DNA of 64,000 nucleotides from CAYQJS01 sp964417895 (GTDB lineage Bacteria; Chloroflexota; UBA6077; SHYK01). The notes beneath the pieces are model-generated. The model was not told where the DNA came from. It did no database searches and worked only from the letters and a program-made list of their open reading frames with translations. Positions 61,905 to 64,000 of the stretch are shown here, one piece after another. Position 1 is the first letter of the stretch, and each line of letters opens with the position of its first letter. The translations under genes and the position numbers were made by a program. The stretch is from assembly GCA_964417895.1 (NCBI GenBank), contig CAYQJS010000027.1, positions 1 to 64,000 of the forward strand. Reading direction: 5' to 3'.

Positions 61905-62909
61905 TCACATCCCTCGATATGCCAGCTGGCCCTCGCCGAGGGGGACGTCGCGGAGCGTGCTCGAAGCGAAGAGGTCCTCGATCGCGATCCGTCGGTCGGC
62001 CAGCCCCTGCTCGTACGAGTAGTCCAGCAGCGCATCTAGAGATGGTCGATTCGCCTCCACGCCGTAGCTCCACCAGTCCGCGCCGAACACCTCCCTCTCC
62101 TCTTCGAGCGCGGCCTGGAGCCAGGCGAGCGTCGCCTTAGCGGAGCCGGTCTCCAGGAGGAGCTGCTGGCAGCGCTCCTTGGCGAGCCAGAAAGCCTGGT
62201 ACAGGCTCAGCGCCACCCACGGGTGTTCGTCGTATATGTCGCGCCGGATCACCACGGTGTGCATGATGGGGTAGATGCGGGTGCGCCGGTAATACTCCTG
62301 CTCCATAGCCTTGTAGTCGGGAAAGAGGCGCTGCACGGTTGGTGCTCCACGCCGAAAGCAGGCCGGATTGTTGGCGGTGATCAGGAAGTCGATCTCGCCA
62401 CGCTCGAGCAGGTCGCTCACGTTCTGGCCGGGCGGCGCCTGCGTGATGCGGAGGTCTGCTGGGAGCCCGCGCTTCAGCCGCGGCGCCCGGCTCTGGACCC
62501 ACTCGACCTGGCTCGGACGGACGCCGTACTCGTGTTCCAGCAGACCGCGCGCATACACCGCGGCCGTCATCGTGTACTCGGGCACTCCGCCGCGCTTCCC
62601 CGCCAGGTCGGCCGGCGACTGGATGCCGCTATGGGTGTTGATGAAGATGAAGCCGTGGCGGAACACGCGCGAGGGGAAAACGGGGATCGCAATAAACGGC
62701 GCCTGGCCCGCATCGACCAGCGACGTATAGTTCGAGAGCGACAGCTCCGATACGTCGAACTCCTGGTACTGGAGCATCCGCCAGAAGATCTCCGCCGGCT
62801 CGCGTGCAACATAGGTCAGCTGGATGCCATCCGGCCTCACGGAGCCATCCTGAAGCGCCAGCGTACGATCGTAGGGACCACAGGCCAGACTCAGGTGCAG
62901 ATCAGCCAT
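61905..62909 (-). CDS. Solute-binding / 4,5-dihydroxyphthalate decarboxylase-fold protein
   Basis: A 334-residue paralogue of the protein at 65-1078, with AIPVFPSRVF, INTHSGI, DLAGKRGGVPEY and TAAVYARGLLEHEYGV. ATG 62909 has GGAGG 8 nt upstream. No signal peptide is seen. It is coupled to the M20-fold gene. The pairing suggests degradation of an aromatic or amide compound, but neither substrate nor reaction can be named. Confidence 0.8.
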   Translation of the reverse strand: MADLHLSLACGPYDRTLALQDGSVRPDGIQLTYVAREPAEIFWRMLQYQEFDVSELSLSNYTSLVDAGQAPFIAIPVFPSRVFRHGFIFINTHSGIQSPADLAGKRGGVPEYTMTAAVYARGLLEHEYGVRPSQVEWVQSRAPRLKRGLPADLRITQAPPGQNVSDLLERGEIDFLITANNPACFRRGAPTVQRLFPDYKAMEQEYYRRTRIYPIMHTVVIRRDIYDEHPWVALSLYQAFWLAKERCQQLLLETGSAKATLAWLQAALEEEREVFGADWWSYGVEANRPSLDALLDYSYEQGLADRRIAIEDLFASSTLRDVPLGEGQLAYRGM

Positions 62910-63045
62910 CTCGGCGTCCTCCGAGCCATGTCTCACTAATACCTCACCGACTAAATTGGAGAAACTCTTGAAATAGCGTGTTGTAGCGGCGGTGCCCGGG
63001 GCCGAGTATACTGGCCTTGAGTTGCACCGGCCTCAGGAGGCGCCC

Positions 63046-63621
63046 ATGTTCAAACGTACCACGGAAGAATCCGAATGGAACCGCTTTTCCAAGGCGCTGG
63101 GCGGCAAGGAGGGGACGGACACCGACGGAGAGCCCACGACCGCCGAGGGTGATTCCGCGGCGGCCGCCACCGCTGGCGAAATGGCGGGCGAGCGAGCGCG
63201 CCCCCTGGGCGACACCAACCTCACGGTGTCCCGGCCGACGCCGAGCCCCGCGGCGATTCACCCGACCTTTAGCGTCGACGACGCCGAGAGCACCATCGGC
63301 GAGCACACGTTCTTCGACGGCACGTACCGCTCGGAGAGCAGCGTTCGCATCCGTGGAACGGCGCAGGGCGAGATTCAGTGCGAGAAGGCAGTCTTCATCG
63401 AGGAGAACGCAAAAGTCTCGGCCAAGGTCACCGCGGCGAGCATCACCGTCGCCGGCGAGGTGAACGGCGAGTTGACTTGCTCCGGCAGGGTGGAGATTCG
63501 ACCCTCCGGCCGCGTGACGGGCACTATCAACGCGGCCACGCTCATCATGCAAGAGGGCGCCTTCTTCGACGGCAATCTGAAGATGCAGCAGGCCGCTCCA
63601 GAGGCCGTCGCAGCGTCGTAG
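63046..63621 (+). CDS. Bactofilin / polymer-forming cytoskeletal protein
   Basis: A 191-residue bactofilin. After a low-complexity N-terminus (about 80 residues) comes the beta-helical core: IGEHTFFDGTYRSESSVRIR, GEIQCEKAVFIEENAKVSA, GEVNGELTCSGRVEIRPSGR. ATG 63046 has AGGAGG 7 nt upstream. Bactofilins form membrane-associated filaments that organise cell shape or polar structures. It is followed 8 nt later by holA. Confidence 0.92.
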   Translation: MFKRTTEESEWNRFSKALGGKEGTDTDGEPTTAEGDSAAAATAGEMAGERARPLGDTNLTVSRPTPSPAAIHPTFSVDDAESTIGEHTFFDGTYRSESSVRIRGTAQGEIQCEKAVFIEENAKVSAKVTAASITVAGEVNGELTCSGRVEIRPSGRVTGTINAATLIMQEGAFFDGNLKMQQAAPEAVAAS

Positions 63622-63628
63622 ACCTCGA

Positions 63629-64000
63629 GTGCTCTACCTGGTCACAGGCAAAGAGGAGTTCCTCCGCGAGGAATTCCTCTCGCAGCTCAAGACGCTCATG
63701 CGTCGCTTGCCCCTCGGCGAGCACAACATCGACGAGGTGGGCCCCGCCGCTTCCATCCCCGACCTGATCGCGGCGTGCGACACAACCCCGTTTCTGTGCG
63801 ATAAGCGCATGGTGATCGCCCGAGGCATGGTGTCGCGAACGAACCAGGCGCGTGCCGGGCGTAGAGGGCGTGCGCTCGCCGGTCCCTCCGACGAGTCGGG
63901 TGGCCAGGGCTCGGCGCTGGTCGACTACGTAGCGCGGCTGCCCGAGACGACCCACCTCGTCCTCGTGGAGGACGACGCCCGGACCCTCCAGCCTTTCTCT
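63629..64000 (+). CDS. holA: DNA polymerase III subunit delta (partial)
   Basis: GTG 63629 opens LYLVTGKEEFLREEFLSQL, the usual beginning of HolA, the clamp-loader subunit that opens the sliding clamp. The frame runs off the end of the window after 124 codons. A basic low-complexity loop (TNQARAGRRGRALAGP) interrupts the region before LVDYVARLPETTHLVLVEDD. Usual full length is about 340 residues. Confidence 0.9.
   Translation, partial: MLYLVTGKEEFLREEFLSQLKTLMRRLPLGEHNIDEVGPAASIPDLIAACDTTPFLCDKRMVIARGMVSRTNQARAGRRGRALAGPSDESGGQGSALVDYVARLPETTHLVLVEDDARTLQPFS

Overview
This is a high-GC, gene-dense window with one 100-base run of N (1891-1990). Its content suggests an environmental (soil or groundwater) bacterium, most likely from the Chloroflexota. 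Pointers are an archaeal-type CobT, tandem CobS genes, an Rv2578c-type radical SAM protein, an SCO1664-family protein, many family-5 solute-binding lipoproteins, secreted RlpA-barrel and beta-propeller proteins, and abundant GC-rich intergenic repeats. The phylum is an inference; there is no rRNA or tRNA gene here to settle it.

Layout. 1-6.6 kb: a solute-binding/decarboxylase-fold protein, two tiny membrane peptides with a terminator, an ammonium transporter, an M24-fold protein with a degenerate metal site, and a frameshifted thiamine-diphosphate enzyme. 6.6-19.9 kb: radical SAM protein, a redox pair (TlpA-like lipoprotein plus CcdA), an amino-acid dehydrogenase, a membrane glycosyltransferase, an ornithine cyclodeaminase-like gene overlapping a Ycf48-like propeller that overlaps a tandem pair of substrate-binding lipoproteins, and a reductase. 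20-27.5 kb: a frameshifted nuclease-like gene, an amidase with a GatC/AtzG-like partner, a Uma2 nuclease flanked by a duplicated gene start, a VWA protein and a BrkB-type membrane protein. 27.6-35 kb: a promoter-RNA-terminator unit, a SWIM protein, then a cobalamin/folate cluster (cobS, cobS, cobT, folP, folC, phosphatase, MocA-like). 35-52.8 kb: transporter-synthase fusion, more orphan substrate-binding lipoproteins, a cupin, an amidohydrolase, a BrnT/BrnA locus, a decayed region (44.8-45.8 kb), a dehydrogenase and secreted proteins. 52.8-64 kb: a molybdenum hydroxylase large subunit between broken small and medium subunits, an AbiE-like pair, a TauE permease, a HEPN/MNT pair, an M20-fold protein next to a second decarboxylase-fold binding protein, a bactofilin, and the start of holA.

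The most interesting signal is at 8534-9190. A TlpA/thioredoxin-like lipoprotein reads through one in-frame TGA exactly where the first cysteine of the CxxC active site belongs (W-TGA-T-V-C). A perfect 7-bp hairpin with a GTT loop starts 10 nt after that TGA. The gene is translationally coupled to a CcdA-type electron carrier. This fits a selenocysteine-containing (UxxC) extracytoplasmic thioredoxin with its own reductant supply.

Other themes are a large set of orphan substrate-binding proteins with no permease or ATPase genes nearby, hydrolase folds that have lost their metal ligands, and GC-rich intergenic repeats that extend or interrupt several coding regions in frame.
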